The translations under genes and the position numbers were made by a program. A stretch of DNA of 30,989 nucleotides from Anaerolineales bacterium. GTDB lineage: Bacteria > Chloroflexota > Anaerolineae > Anaerolineales > DRMV01. The notes under the pieces were generated by a model. The model made no database searches. It worked only from the letters and a program-made list of their open reading frames with translations, and had not been told where the DNA came from. Each line of letters opens with the position of its first letter. Position 1 is the stretch's first letter. Where the stretch lies: assembly GCA_026985785.1 (NCBI GenBank), contig JALSPT010000188.1, forward strand, positions 1 to 30,989, written 5' to 3'. This document shows, piece after piece, positions 15,563-23,320 of this stretch.

Positions 15563-16546
15563 ATGCCCCCTCTTGCGCCCAACACCCTGTTGCGCCAGCG
15601 TTACCTCATCCGCCGCGTCATCGGCCAGGGCGGAATGGGCAACGTCTATCTGGCCGAGGATACTCGCCTGGCCGGGCGGCTATGCGCAGTCAAAGAGGTC
15701 ACTCACGATCCTGGCCTACCCCCTCACCTCCTGGAGGAAGCACGCGCCCAGTTCTTCCAGGAAGCCAGCGTGCTGGCGCGGCTCGACCATCCCAACCTGC
15801 CCAAAGTTTCCGATTTCTTTTCCGAGGGGGCCAGGGATTACCTGGTGATGGACTTCGTGCCGGGCAAGGATTTGCAAACGCTCATCGAAGAAGCGCGCTA
15901 CGAAAAGCGCTTCCTGCCCGAAAAACAGGTGTTGGCCTGGGCCGGGCAACTGGCCGACGCGCTGACCTACCTGCACAGCCAGACGCCGCCCATCGTCCAT
16001 CGTGACATCAAGCCCGGAAACATCAAACTCACCCCCAGTGGGGTCATCAAACTGGTCGATTTCGGGCTGGTGAAAGTGCTGGCCTCCGACGAGGTGACCG
16101 TCACCGTGGTGCAGGGGCGGGGCACGGCAGTGTACACGCCCATCGAGCAATACGGTGGCGATACGGGGGGCACGGACGTCCGCAGCGACATCTACGCCTT
16201 TGGCGCGACCCTTTACCACCTGCTGACCAACCAGCCGCCGCCTTCAGCACGCGACCGCTTCCTCAAGCCCTCCATTTTCCGCCCGCCGCGGGCGTTCAAC
16301 CCTGAAATCAGCCCACGCACCGAGCGGGCAATTTTATGGGCCATGCGGCTGCATCCCGACGAGCGCCCAGAAAGCGTGGAGGTCTTTCGTCAGGCGCTAC
16401 TTGGGGGCTGGGCACCCAACTACGTCAGCGCGCCGCCGGTGCCCACGGCCACCCCTGCCGACCTGCTGGCCGCCCCTACCGAGCGGGCGCTGACTCTGCT
16501 GGCCGTGTTGCTGGCGCTGGCAGCATTCGTTTTCACCGTGCGCTGA
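15563..16546 (+). CDS. Membrane-anchored Ser/Thr protein kinase (PknB-like)
   Basis: The 327-residue protein has a complete Hanks-type kinase domain: Gly loop GQGGMGNVY (21-29), ATP-binding Lys44 in CAVKEV, catalytic HRDIKPGN with Asp148, DFG with Asp166, then GTAVYTPIEQYGG in the activation segment. All catalytic residues are present. A single membrane helix lies at the very C-terminus (about 307-325), with almost nothing outside, so it has no obvious extracellular sensor. Its last 14 bases overlap the convergent lipM-like gene. It follows the small unknown protein by 21 bases. Confidence 0.92.
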   Translation: MPPLAPNTLLRQRYLIRRVIGQGGMGNVYLAEDTRLAGRLCAVKEVTHDPGLPPHLLEEARAQFFQEASVLARLDHPNLPKVSDFFSEGARDYLVMDFVPGKDLQTLIEEARYEKRFLPEKQVLAWAGQLADALTYLHSQTPPIVHRDIKPGNIKLTPSGVIKLVDFGLVKVLASDEVTVTVVQGRGTAVYTPIEQYGGDTGGTDVRSDIYAFGATLYHLLTNQPPPSARDRFLKPSIFRPPRAFNPEISPRTERAILWAMRLHPDERPESVEVFRQALLGGWAPNYVSAPPVPTATPADLLAAPTERALTLLAVLLALAAFVFTVR

Positions 16547-17339
16547 GCGTAGCGGCACGCGCCACGGCATCCGCGTATTCCCCCTCGCTCAAGACACCGA
16601 ACGACCACCTCAACCCCCACGCGGCAGAAAAACCCTGCCAGAACGCGCGAGCGGCCTCCTCCCACGTCACCTCACGCCCGGCAGCCTCGCTCAGCGTGAT
16701 GGCCCGCCTCCGGACGGCTTGCCGGGCGGCCTCACGCGCCGCGTCGTCGGGGAAATGCAATGCGTCGGCAATTCGCCCCAAATCGCCCCACAACGGCAAA
16801 CTCCCGTGCTGCAACACCGCGCCGTGCCGCCGCGCCTGCGCGCTGCCAAGGATTTTACGCCCGGCCACGGTCAACTCGTAACTCGAAGGCACCTCAAAAC
16901 ACACCGGAGGCGCCTCGGCGCTGGGGGGGTGTTCCCCTTCCATGCGGGCTTCCACCCCCAAGGCGCGCAACGCTGCCAACAGCCCGGCAGCCAGGCGGCG
17001 GTAACTGGGCAACACGCCGCCGCGCATCAGGGGGTGTTCAGCCGGGGCGATCACGGCGTAAGTGAGTTCGTCGGTGTGCAAAATCGCCCGCCCGCCAGTA
17101 GGGCGACGCACCACCTCCCACCCGCGCGCCCGCAGCCGCGCCAGGTCCACCTCGTCCGGCGATTGATGCCGCCCTAAGGAAAGGCACGGCGGCGACCAGG
17201 CATACAGCCGCAGCGTCGGCGGGGCTTCGCCGCGCCCTACCGCGGCCAGTACCGCCTCGTCCACCGCCATGTTCCATGCCCCCTTGGCAGGCGGCGAAAG
17301 CAACAGCCGCCATACGTCTCCTGCTTTGGCGTCAGGCAT
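16533..17339 (-). CDS. Lipoate/octanoate protein ligase family (LipM-like octanoyltransferase)
   Basis: This cofactor-transferase family member of 268 residues attaches octanoate or lipoate to carrier lysines of dehydrogenase and glycine-cleavage complexes. It shows NMAVDEAVL (about 23), SLGRHQ (about 54), RRPTGGRAILH (about 78-88), CFEVPSSYELTVAGRKILGSAQAR (about 149 on, shown in part: GRKILGSAQ) and ILQHGS-type LQHGSLPL. The Cys before FEVPS corresponds to the acyl-accepting Cys of LipM enzymes, which favours transfer from octanoyl-ACP. An ATP-using LplA or a biotin ligase-like relative remains possible. It follows aroQ by six bases, and its end overlaps the kinase gene on the other strand. 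Confidence 0.87.
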   Translation of the reverse strand: MPDAKAGDVWRLLLSPPAKGAWNMAVDEAVLAAVGRGEAPPTLRLYAWSPPCLSLGRHQSPDEVDLARLRARGWEVVRRPTGGRAILHTDELTYAVIAPAEHPLMRGGVLPSYRRLAAGLLAALRALGVEARMEGEHPPSAEAPPVCFEVPSSYELTVAGRKILGSAQARRHGAVLQHGSLPLWGDLGRIADALHFPDDAAREAARQAVRRRAITLSEAAGREVTWEEAARAFWQGFSAAWGLRWSFGVLSEGEYADAVARAATLSAR

Positions 17340-17345
17340 GGGGCA

Positions 17346-17789
17346 TCAGGTGTCAGACGTCAGGTGAGTGAGCAGGGCGCGCAGCGCCAGGGTGTAACTC
17401 TGCCAACCGAAGCCGCTGATGCTGCCAATGCACACCGGTGCAATCAACGAACGGCGGCGAAATTCCTCGCGGGCATGGACGTTGGAGAGATGGACTTCGA
17501 CCACCGGCAGCCCGATGGCAGCCACAGCATCTCGCAGGGCAACCGAGGTATGGGTATAGCCACCGGGGTTGAACACCACCCCATCCGCCCACGTGGGGGC
17601 AGCATGGAGGGCGTCGATCAGCGCGCCTTCGCTGTTGCTCTGGAAGGTACGCACCTCAGCCCCCAGTTCCCGCCCCAGCGCCACCAGACGACGGTCAATC
17701 TCCTCCAGCGTCAGGGCGCCGTAGATTTCCGGCTCGCGCGTGCCCAGCAGGTTCAAATTGGGGCCATGAAGTACCAAAACGGCGGTCAT
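17346..17789 (-). CDS. aroQ: 3-dehydroquinate dehydratase, type II
   Basis: AroQ catalyses the third step of the shikimate pathway, dehydrating 3-dehydroquinate. The 147-residue protein has the full set of type II signatures: LHGPNLNLLGTREPEIYG at the N-terminus with the catalytic Tyr, SNSEGALIDALH (about 49-60), FNPGGYTHTSVALRDA with the active-site region (about 72-87), and EVHLSNVHAREEFRRRS (about 97-113) with the catalytic His. The ATG at 17789 has AAAGGA 6 bases upstream. It lies one base after the argS stop, so it is co-translated with argS. Upstream starts lie inside argS and are rejected. Confidence 0.97.
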   Translation of the reverse strand: MTAVLVLHGPNLNLLGTREPEIYGALTLEEIDRRLVALGRELGAEVRTFQSNSEGALIDALHAAPTWADGVVFNPGGYTHTSVALRDAVAAIGLPVVEVHLSNVHAREEFRRRSLIAPVCIGSISGFGWQSYTLALRALLTHLTSDT

Positions 17790-17790
17790 G

Positions 17791-19569
17791 CTACATCCTT
17801 TCCGGCGCTGTGATGCCCAACAAGTGCAGCGCGCTGGCAAGAGCGTTTTTCACCGCCACGACCAACGCCAGGCGGAAGGCCGCCACTTCTTCCTCAGCGC
17901 CGAGCACCGGGCACTGGTTGTAAAAATCGTTGAACGCGCTGGCAATCTCATACGCCTGATTGGCAATGTGCAGCGGCTTGAATTCCTCCGCCGCGCGGCG
18001 CACGGCCTCGGGCAGCCGCGCCAGTTGAGAAATCAGTTCCACTTCCGCCGGGTGTAGGTCGTGCCCAGGGGCTGCGGGCGCGATGTCGCCCCGTTCAGCC
18101 TTGCGCAAGATACTGTTGGCACGCACATGGGCGTACTGGATGTAAGGCGCGGCCACACCGTTGAAGTCCAGCGCCCGCTCCCAATCGAAAGTCACCACCT
18201 TGGTATTCTCTCGCGCCAGCATGGTGTATTTGATCGCACCCATACCTACCGCCTCGGCCACGGCGTCTTTGGTGGCCTCGTCCAGCGCCGGGTTTTTCTC
18301 CTCCACCACCGCGCGGGCGCGAGCGGCGGCTTCCCGCATCAAGTCTTCCAGCAACACCACCGTGCCTTCCCGCGACGACATGGTGACATTCCCCGGCAGG
18401 TTGACCACCTCATAAGCCAGATGATAGAGGCGATCAGCCCACGGATAGCCCATCAGTTCCAGCGTCTTGAAAATCTGCTGCATGTAAAGCGACTGGCGGA
18501 CGTCGATGACATAAATGCTGCGCGCCAAATCGGGATATTCCTGGAATTTGAGGATGGCTAAAGGCAGGTCTTTGGTGGCATAGAGCGAGGTACCGTCGGA
18601 GCGCAGCACGACGTAAGAGCGGTAGGTCTCTTTTTCGAGGCCCAGCAGTTCGTCCAGATGCACCACCACCGGCCCCTCGGGGCGTTCGTCGGTGGCAATG
18701 CCTTTGGCAATCATCTCCTCGACCAGTTCCTTGCCCGGCTCTTCGACCTCGCTCTCGAAGTACACCCGGTCGAAATGGACGCCCAAACGCCGATACACCT
18801 CGTCGAACCCTTCCAGCGACCACTGGCGGGTGCGTTCCCAGAGGGCAACAATCTCGGGGTCGCGGGCATCCCAGCGGGCGAAAAGGGCGCGCACCTCGGC
18901 TTCCAGGTCGGGGTTGGCTTCCAGCCGTTTGACGGCCTCGGCATACAGGTCACCCATCCAGCGGATTTTTTCCTCTTCCGGCGGCTGCTCGCCGTTGTGG
19001 TAGTTGACGTAGTTCCACAGCCATTTGATAACGTGCAGGCCGATATCGCCGATGTAATTGGCACGCACCACCTCGTAACCCGCGGCTTCGAGAATGCGGC
19101 ACACCGATTCGCCCAAGATGACATTGCGCAGGTGGCCGACGTGGAAAGCCTTATGGGTGTTGGGCTGGGAATACTCCACCATCACCCGCTGCCCACGGCG
19201 GGGCAGCGCGCCAAATTTCTCGCCCTGGGCGAAAGCCTCGGCCAGCACCCGCTGGCTGTAGGCCGCCGGGTCGAAGTACAGGTTGAGGTATCCGCGCACG
19301 GCCTCGATTTTCTGAAAACCCTGTGGCAGGCCTAACGCTTCGGCCACCATCTCGGCGATCTGCTGGGCGCGCTGGGGCACCTTCACGCCTTTGGGGGCTT
19401 TACCGGCGCGCGCTTCCTGCGCGGCGACGCGGAAGAAATTGGTTGCCACGCCCCAGGTGCCGGAAAAGGGAATCGGCGTCCAATCCAGGCGGTCAGGGGC
19501 AGGGATATCGTGCTCGGTCAGGATATCGTGGATGCGATTGGAAAGGGTTTGGAGTTCGGTTTCGAACAT
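17791..19569 (-). CDS. argS: Arginyl-tRNA synthetase
   Basis: This class I synthetase charges tRNA-Arg. The 592-residue protein shows the N-terminal additional domain (1-110), VEYSQPNTHKAFHVGHLRN (about 129-147) with HVGH as the HIGH motif, and the Rossmann core with YVVLRSDGTSLYATKDL. MSSREG (about 400) is at the KMSKS position, a variant common in ArgRS, and a C-terminal helical anticodon-binding domain ends in LLGITAPERM. The start is placed at ATG 19569, preceded by AAGG; a TTG two codons earlier is possible. It heads the argS-aroQ-lipM unit, and rpsT upstream is separated by a terminator. Confidence 0.97.
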   Translation of the reverse strand: MFETELQTLSNRIHDILTEHDIPAPDRLDWTPIPFSGTWGVATNFFRVAAQEARAGKAPKGVKVPQRAQQIAEMVAEALGLPQGFQKIEAVRGYLNLYFDPAAYSQRVLAEAFAQGEKFGALPRRGQRVMVEYSQPNTHKAFHVGHLRNVILGESVCRILEAAGYEVVRANYIGDIGLHVIKWLWNYVNYHNGEQPPEEEKIRWMGDLYAEAVKRLEANPDLEAEVRALFARWDARDPEIVALWERTRQWSLEGFDEVYRRLGVHFDRVYFESEVEEPGKELVEEMIAKGIATDERPEGPVVVHLDELLGLEKETYRSYVVLRSDGTSLYATKDLPLAILKFQEYPDLARSIYVIDVRQSLYMQQIFKTLELMGYPWADRLYHLAYEVVNLPGNVTMSSREGTVVLLEDLMREAAARARAVVEEKNPALDEATKDAVAEAVGMGAIKYTMLARENTKVVTFDWERALDFNGVAAPYIQYAHVRANSILRKAERGDIAPAAPGHDLHPAEVELISQLARLPEAVRRAAEEFKPLHIANQAYEIASAFNDFYNQCPVLGAEEEVAAFRLALVVAVKNALASALHLLGITAPERM

Positions 19570-19597
19570 GAGCAACCTTGAGAAAGTTAGGAATGAG

Positions 19598-19631
19598 GAA
19601 TTGCGAATGAGGAGCTCCTAATTCGCAATTC
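19598..19631. repeat. Near-perfect palindrome between argS and rpsT
   Basis: Seventeen bases on each side of the centre GAG|CTC are complementary with a single mismatch (GAATTGCGAAT on the left, ATTCGCAATTC on the right). A further TCGCAATTCGCAATT follows at 19632-19645. The AT-rich composition differs sharply from the surroundings. It may be a small dispersed palindromic repeat or a bidirectional stop signal just before argS. Confidence 0.6.
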
Positions 19632-19646
19632 TCGCAATTCGCAATT

Positions 19647-19686
19647 AAACGAAAGCGGAAGCCATGAGCAGAACCACGGCTCCCGC
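19647..19686 (-). terminator. Intrinsic terminator of rpsT
   Basis: On the minus strand GCGGGAGCCGTG pairs with CATGGCTTCCGC (12 bp with two G-T pairs; plus-strand 19675-19686 and 19655-19666) and is followed by TTTCGTTT. It lies 21 bases after the rpsT stop. Confidence 0.75.
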
Positions 19687-19707
19687 GAGGGTACAAAAAG
19701 GCCAGCG

Positions 19708-20001
19708 TTAGGCACTTTCGCTCGACGACGCGCCTTGCGCCTCCAGCGCGTGAAGCCGCTTCATCAGGCGGCTCTTACGGCGGGCGACGTTGTTCTTATG
19801 CAAAATGCCTTTCTCGGCGGCTTTGTCCAAGGCCTTGATCGCCATTTGGACATAGGCACGCGCCTCGTCCAAATTACCGGCTTCCATGGCTTTGACCGCC
19901 TTTTTGCTGAAGGTGCGCGCCCGACCACGAAACCAACGATTGCGCAGGCGACGCTTTTCGTTTTGCCGCATACGCTTGGCAGCAGATTTGATGTTCGGCA
20001 A
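19708..20001 (-). CDS. rpsT: Small ribosomal subunit protein S20 (bS20)
   Basis: bS20 binds 16S rRNA early in 30S assembly. The 97-residue basic, helical protein begins PNIKSAAKRMRQNEKRRLRN, the family signature, and has the GILHKNNVARRKSRLMKRL C-terminal motif. The start is best placed at a TTG at 20001: GGGAGG ends exactly 6 bases before it and the product, MPNIKS, matches the usual S20 N-terminus. The in-frame ATG at 20007 directly abuts the ribosome site, which makes it unlikely. It has its own promoter (20095-20123) and terminator. Confidence 0.95.
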   Translation of the reverse strand: MPNIKSAAKRMRQNEKRRLRNRWFRGRARTFSKKAVKAMEAGNLDEARAYVQMAIKALDKAAEKGILHKNNVARRKSRLMKRLHALEAQGASSSESA

Positions 20002-20094
20002 GGTCATCCTCCCAGAGGTAGTTTTTGGGCAGCAGTTTCTCGGGTTTTGCAGAGGGTAAGTGCAGTTGCGGCGAAAGGCGAACTGCAAGCCCCA

Positions 20095-20123
20095 ATTTTA
20101 CTTCAATTTAAGGGAACTGACAA
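20095..20123 (-). promoter_or_regulatory. rpsT promoter
   Basis: On the minus strand TTGTCA (plus 20118-20123) and TAAAAT (plus 20095-20100) are separated by 17 bases, about 95 bases before the rpsT start. The second MITE copy is inserted only 16 bases upstream of the -35. Confidence 0.7.
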
Positions 20124-20139
20124 GAACCTATGGTAAACT

Positions 20140-20339
20140 GGGTGCACTCAAATGTTGTAGATAAGGCTATCGTATGGCCAGATCTCTCCCCACCCCCTGG
20201 CGGAGGCTGTCCTTCGTGAGGACAGCCTCCGCCTTCCCCCCTCCCCTCCCTTACTGAAGGGAGGGGAGGGGGAGGCCGCCGTAGGCGGCGGGGGAGGAGT
20301 GAGATCCTGAAAAGTGCTTCTACGACATTTGCTTGCACC
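20140..20339 (+). mobile_element. MITE-like 200-bp element, copy 2 (upstream of ppdK)
   Basis: This copy has the same boundaries, length and 21-base inverted ends as the element at 758-957 and is nearly identical to it. It is flanked by TGGTAAACT at 20131-20139 and again at 20341-20349, a target duplication of 9 bases or more. Its core (20181-20306) is the GATCTC/GAGATC hairpin repeat; the loop TTACTGAA (20251-20258) is inverted relative to copy 1. Without the insertion the site would read as the palindrome GGTAA-ACTG-TTACC. It lies between the divergent rpsT and ppdK genes. Confidence 0.85.
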
Positions 20340-20419
20340 GTGGTAAACTGTTACCCAAATGCGATGCTCATCCTGCCTGCGCGTCTGGCGACCGGGCTTT
20401 TACATCAAGGAGGAACGAT

Positions 20420-23164
20420 ATGAGCAAGAAATGGGTTTATCTGTTCAAAGAAGTCGAAGAAGCCGAGAAATACGTCGGCGGTAGCTGGGACGACGTGCGC
20501 GGCCTGCTTGGCGGCAAGGGCGCCAACTTGGCTGAAATGACCCGCATCGGCGTGCCGGTGCCCCCCGGCTTCACCATCACCACCGAGGCCTGCAATGCCT
20601 ACTACGAAAGCGGCGGCAAGTTCCCCGAGGGCATGTGGGAGCAGACTTTAGCCGCTTTGAAAGATGTCGAGCAGCAGACCGGTAAAAAGTTTGGCGACCC
20701 GAAGAACCCCCTGCTGGTCTCCGTGCGCTCCGGCGCGAAGTTCTCCATGCCAGGCATGATGGACACCGTGCTCAACGTCGGCCTGAACGACGAGACGGCC
20801 AAAGGGATGGTGGAACTCACGCAAAACGAACGCTTCGTGTACGATGCCTACCGCCGCCTGATCCAGATGTACGGCTCGGTGGTGCTCGACATCCCCGACG
20901 AGGCCTTCGAGGATGTGCTGGAGAAGATGAAAGAGGAACGCGGCGCCAAAGAGGATACTGACCTCACCGCCGACGACCTCAAGGAACTGGTCGAGCGCTT
21001 CAAGAAGGTGGTCAAAGAGCACAAAGGCTTCGACTTCCCGCAGGAGCCCATCGAGCAATTGCGCCTGGCCATCGAAGCCGTGTTCCGCTCGTGGAACAGC
21101 AAGCGCGCCATCGATTACCGCAACGCGGCCGGCATTCCCCACGACCTGGGCACCGCGGTCAACATCGTCACCATGGTCTTCGGCAACATGGGCTGGGATA
21201 GCGGCACCGGCGTGGCCTTCACCCGCAACCCCAGCACCGGCGAGAAGAAACTGTGGGGCGAATACCTGCTCAACGCCCAGGGCGAAGACGTCGTGGCCGG
21301 CATCCGCACGCCTTCGCCCATCGAGAAGATGGCCGAGGAACTGCCTGAGGCCTACAAGCAATTCGTGGAGATCGCGGAGAAACTGGAAAAGCACTACCGC
21401 GATATGCAGGATGTGGAATTCACCATCGAGCGCGGCCGCCTGTGGATGCTGCAAACCCGCAACGGCAAGCGCACGGCCAAGGCCGCGGTGAAAATTGCGG
21501 TGGACATGGTGAACGAGGGGCTGATCACCAAGGAAGAGGCTGTGATGCGCATCACCCCCGCGCAGGTGGACACCCTGTTGCACCCGCAGTTCGACCATGC
21601 CGAGGTGGAAAAGGCCAAGAAAGACGGTCGCCTGCTGGCCAAGGGCGTCAACGCCTCGCCCGGCGCGGCGGTCGGCAAGGTGTATTTCGACGCCGACACC
21701 GCCGAGAAGATGGCCAAGGAGCACGGCGAAAAGGTCATCATGGTGCGCCCCTTCACCAAGCCCGACGACGTCCACGGCATGATTGCTTCCCAGGGCATCC
21801 TGACCAGCGAGGGCGGCGCGACTTCCCACGCCGCGGTGGTCGCCCGCCAGTTCGGCATCCCCGCCGTGGTAGGCGCGTCTGCCGTGCGTATCGACCTGGA
21901 CGCCCGCCAGATGACCATCGGCGACACCGTCATCAAAGAGGGCGATTGGATTTCCATCGACGGCACCACGGGCGAAATCTTCCTCGGCCAGATGCCCACC
22001 GTCGCCCCCAGCCTGGAAGAACAAACCGAACTGCTTACCCTGCTGACCTGGGCCGACGAAATTGCCGCCACCCCCGGCATCCGCAAGGGGCCCGAAGGCT
22101 GGCCGACCACCGGCTTGCAGGTATGGGCCAACGCCGATTACCCCGAAGATGCCCGCCGCGCCCGCGCTTACGGCGCCAAGGGCATCGGCTTAGCCCGCAC
22201 CGAGCACATGTTCTTCGAGCAGGAACGCCTGCCCATCGTGCAGCGCATGATTTTGGCCGAGACCTCCGAAGAGCGCAAGGCCGCCCTGGACGAGTTGCTG
22301 CCCTTCCAGCGCAGCGATTTCGAGGGCCTGTTCGAGGCGATGGACGGCTACCCGGTCATCATCCGCCTGCTCGACCCGCCGCTGCATGAGTTCCTGCCTT
22401 CGCTGGAAAGCCTGATCGAAGAAGTGGCCACCATGAAGGCCAAGGGCGAAACCGAGGGGCTGGCCGAGAAAGAGGCGCTGCTGGCGAAAGTGCGCGCCCT
22501 GCACGAAAGCAACCCGATGATGGGCTTGCGCGGCGTGCGTCTGAGCGTGGTGATGCCCGAAATCGTCGAAATGCAGGTGCGGGCGATCTTCGAGGCGGCC
22601 TGCAACCGCAAGGCCGCTGGCGGCACGCCCAAGGTCGAAGTGATGATTCCGCTCACCAGCCACGTCAACGAGTTGAAGCGCATCCAGCCGCGTCTGGAGG
22701 AAATCGCCAAACAGGTGATGGCCGAGAAGGGCGTGGAAGTGGACTACAAGTTCGGCACGATGATCGAAATCCCGCGCGCCGCGCTGACCGCCAAAGAAAT
22801 CGCCGAGGTGGCGCAGTTCTTCTCCTTCGGCACCAACGACCTGACGCAGATGACCTTCGGCTACAGCCGCGACGACGCCGAGCGCAACTTCCTGGCGCTG
22901 TATGTCGAGCAGGGCATCCTGCCCGCCAACCCGTTCCAGACCATCGACAAGGATGGCGTGGGGCGGCTGATGAAGATGGCGGTGGAAGAAGGCCGCAGCA
23001 CCCGCCCCGAACTGGAAGTGGGCATCTGCGGCGAGCACGGCGGCGACCCGGCGACCATCGAGTTCTGCCACCTCATCGGCCAGAACTATGTGAGTTGCTC
23101 GCCCTTCCGCGTGCCGATTGCTCGCCTGGCCGCGGCGCAGGCGGCGCTGAAGCATCGCGCCTGA
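20420..23164 (+). CDS. ppdK: Pyruvate, phosphate dikinase
   Basis: PPDK interconverts pyruvate + ATP + phosphate and phosphoenolpyruvate + AMP + pyrophosphate, serving glycolysis or gluconeogenesis in many anaerobes and thermophiles. The 914-residue protein is of full length: the nucleotide-binding domain begins with LLGGKGANLAEMTRIGVPVPPGF (about 29, in part), the phosphohistidine domain has GGATSHAAVVAR with catalytic His470, and the PEP-binding barrel carries SFGTNDLTQMTFGYSRDDAE and ICGEHGGDP with Cys870. The ATG at 20420 follows AAGGAGGAAC by 6 bases; an upstream extension would cross the MITE edge. The promoter is unclear because the MITE lies directly upstream. A strong terminator follows. 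Confidence 0.97.
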   Translation: MSKKWVYLFKEVEEAEKYVGGSWDDVRGLLGGKGANLAEMTRIGVPVPPGFTITTEACNAYYESGGKFPEGMWEQTLAALKDVEQQTGKKFGDPKNPLLVSVRSGAKFSMPGMMDTVLNVGLNDETAKGMVELTQNERFVYDAYRRLIQMYGSVVLDIPDEAFEDVLEKMKEERGAKEDTDLTADDLKELVERFKKVVKEHKGFDFPQEPIEQLRLAIEAVFRSWNSKRAIDYRNAAGIPHDLGTAVNIVTMVFGNMGWDSGTGVAFTRNPSTGEKKLWGEYLLNAQGEDVVAGIRTPSPIEKMAEELPEAYKQFVEIAEKLEKHYRDMQDVEFTIERGRLWMLQTRNGKRTAKAAVKIAVDMVNEGLITKEEAVMRITPAQVDTLLHPQFDHAEVEKAKKDGRLLAKGVNASPGAAVGKVYFDADTAEKMAKEHGEKVIMVRPFTKPDDVHGMIASQGILTSEGGATSHAAVVARQFGIPAVVGASAVRIDLDARQMTIGDTVIKEGDWISIDGTTGEIFLGQMPTVAPSLEEQTELLTLLTWADEIAATPGIRKGPEGWPTTGLQVWANADYPEDARRARAYGAKGIGLARTEHMFFEQERLPIVQRMILAETSEERKAALDELLPFQRSDFEGLFEAMDGYPVIIRLLDPPLHEFLPSLESLIEEVATMKAKGETEGLAEKEALLAKVRALHESNPMMGLRGVRLSVVMPEIVEMQVRAIFEAACNRKAAGGTPKVEVMIPLTSHVNELKRIQPRLEEIAKQVMAEKGVEVDYKFGTMIEIPRAALTAKEIAEVAQFFSFGTNDLTQMTFGYSRDDAERNFLALYVEQGILPANPFQTIDKDGVGRLMKMAVEEGRSTRPELEVGICGEHGGDPATIEFCHLIGQNYVSCSPFRVPIARLAAAQAALKHRA

Positions 23165-23189
23165 GGTTGTCTTTTGCCCTCACAAACCA

Positions 23190-23216
23190 GCCCGCGCCCC
23201 GCGCGCGGGCTTTTTT
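23190..23216 (+). terminator. Intrinsic terminator of ppdK, first copy
   Basis: GCCCGCGC (23190-23197) pairs with GCGCGGGC (23203-23210) and is followed by TTTTTT (23211-23216). It lies 25 bases after the ppdK stop. Confidence 0.92.
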
Positions 23217-23228
23217 CTTTACGCAAAT

Positions 23229-23291
23229 TTTTTGGAGTGCGACGACAAGTCGCCGCTTTGGAAAGCGGCACCCAGGTGCCGCACTCCCAAA
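23229..23291. repeat. Cloverleaf-like palindromic repeat
   Basis: GGAGTGC (23234-23240) pairs with GCACTCC (23281-23287), and T/A runs outside can lengthen this stem. Within it lie three small hairpins in a row: GCGAC/GTCGC (23239-23253), CGCTTT/AAAGCG (23254-23267) and GGCACC/GGTGCC (23267-23280). The result is a tRNA-shaped cloverleaf without tRNA sequence features. It has the look of a dispersed non-coding palindromic repeat of the REP/MITE type; no second copy is in the window. Confidence 0.65.
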
Positions 23292-23300
23292 AGCAAACCG

Positions 23301-23320
23301 GCCCGCGCGCGGGCTTTTTT
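23301..23320 (+). terminator. Second copy of the ppdK terminator
   Basis: GCCCGCG-CGCGGGC (23301-23314) is a perfect palindrome followed by TTTTTT. Seventeen bases (23305-23321) are identical to 23201-23217 of the first terminator, and the preceding CAAACC is shared too, so the signal has been duplicated around the cloverleaf repeat. Confidence 0.8.

Noticed and set aside
20648..22024. Long open frame of 458 codons on the minus strand inside ppdK
   Set aside because: It is a shadow of high-GC codon use opposite a certain gene; the translation is His/Gly/Val-rich without any recognisable domain.
23229..23291. tRNA gene suggested by the cloverleaf fold
   Set aside because: It is too short, lacks the T-loop and D-loop conserved bases and a plausible anticodon arm, and two of its hairpins have two-base loops.
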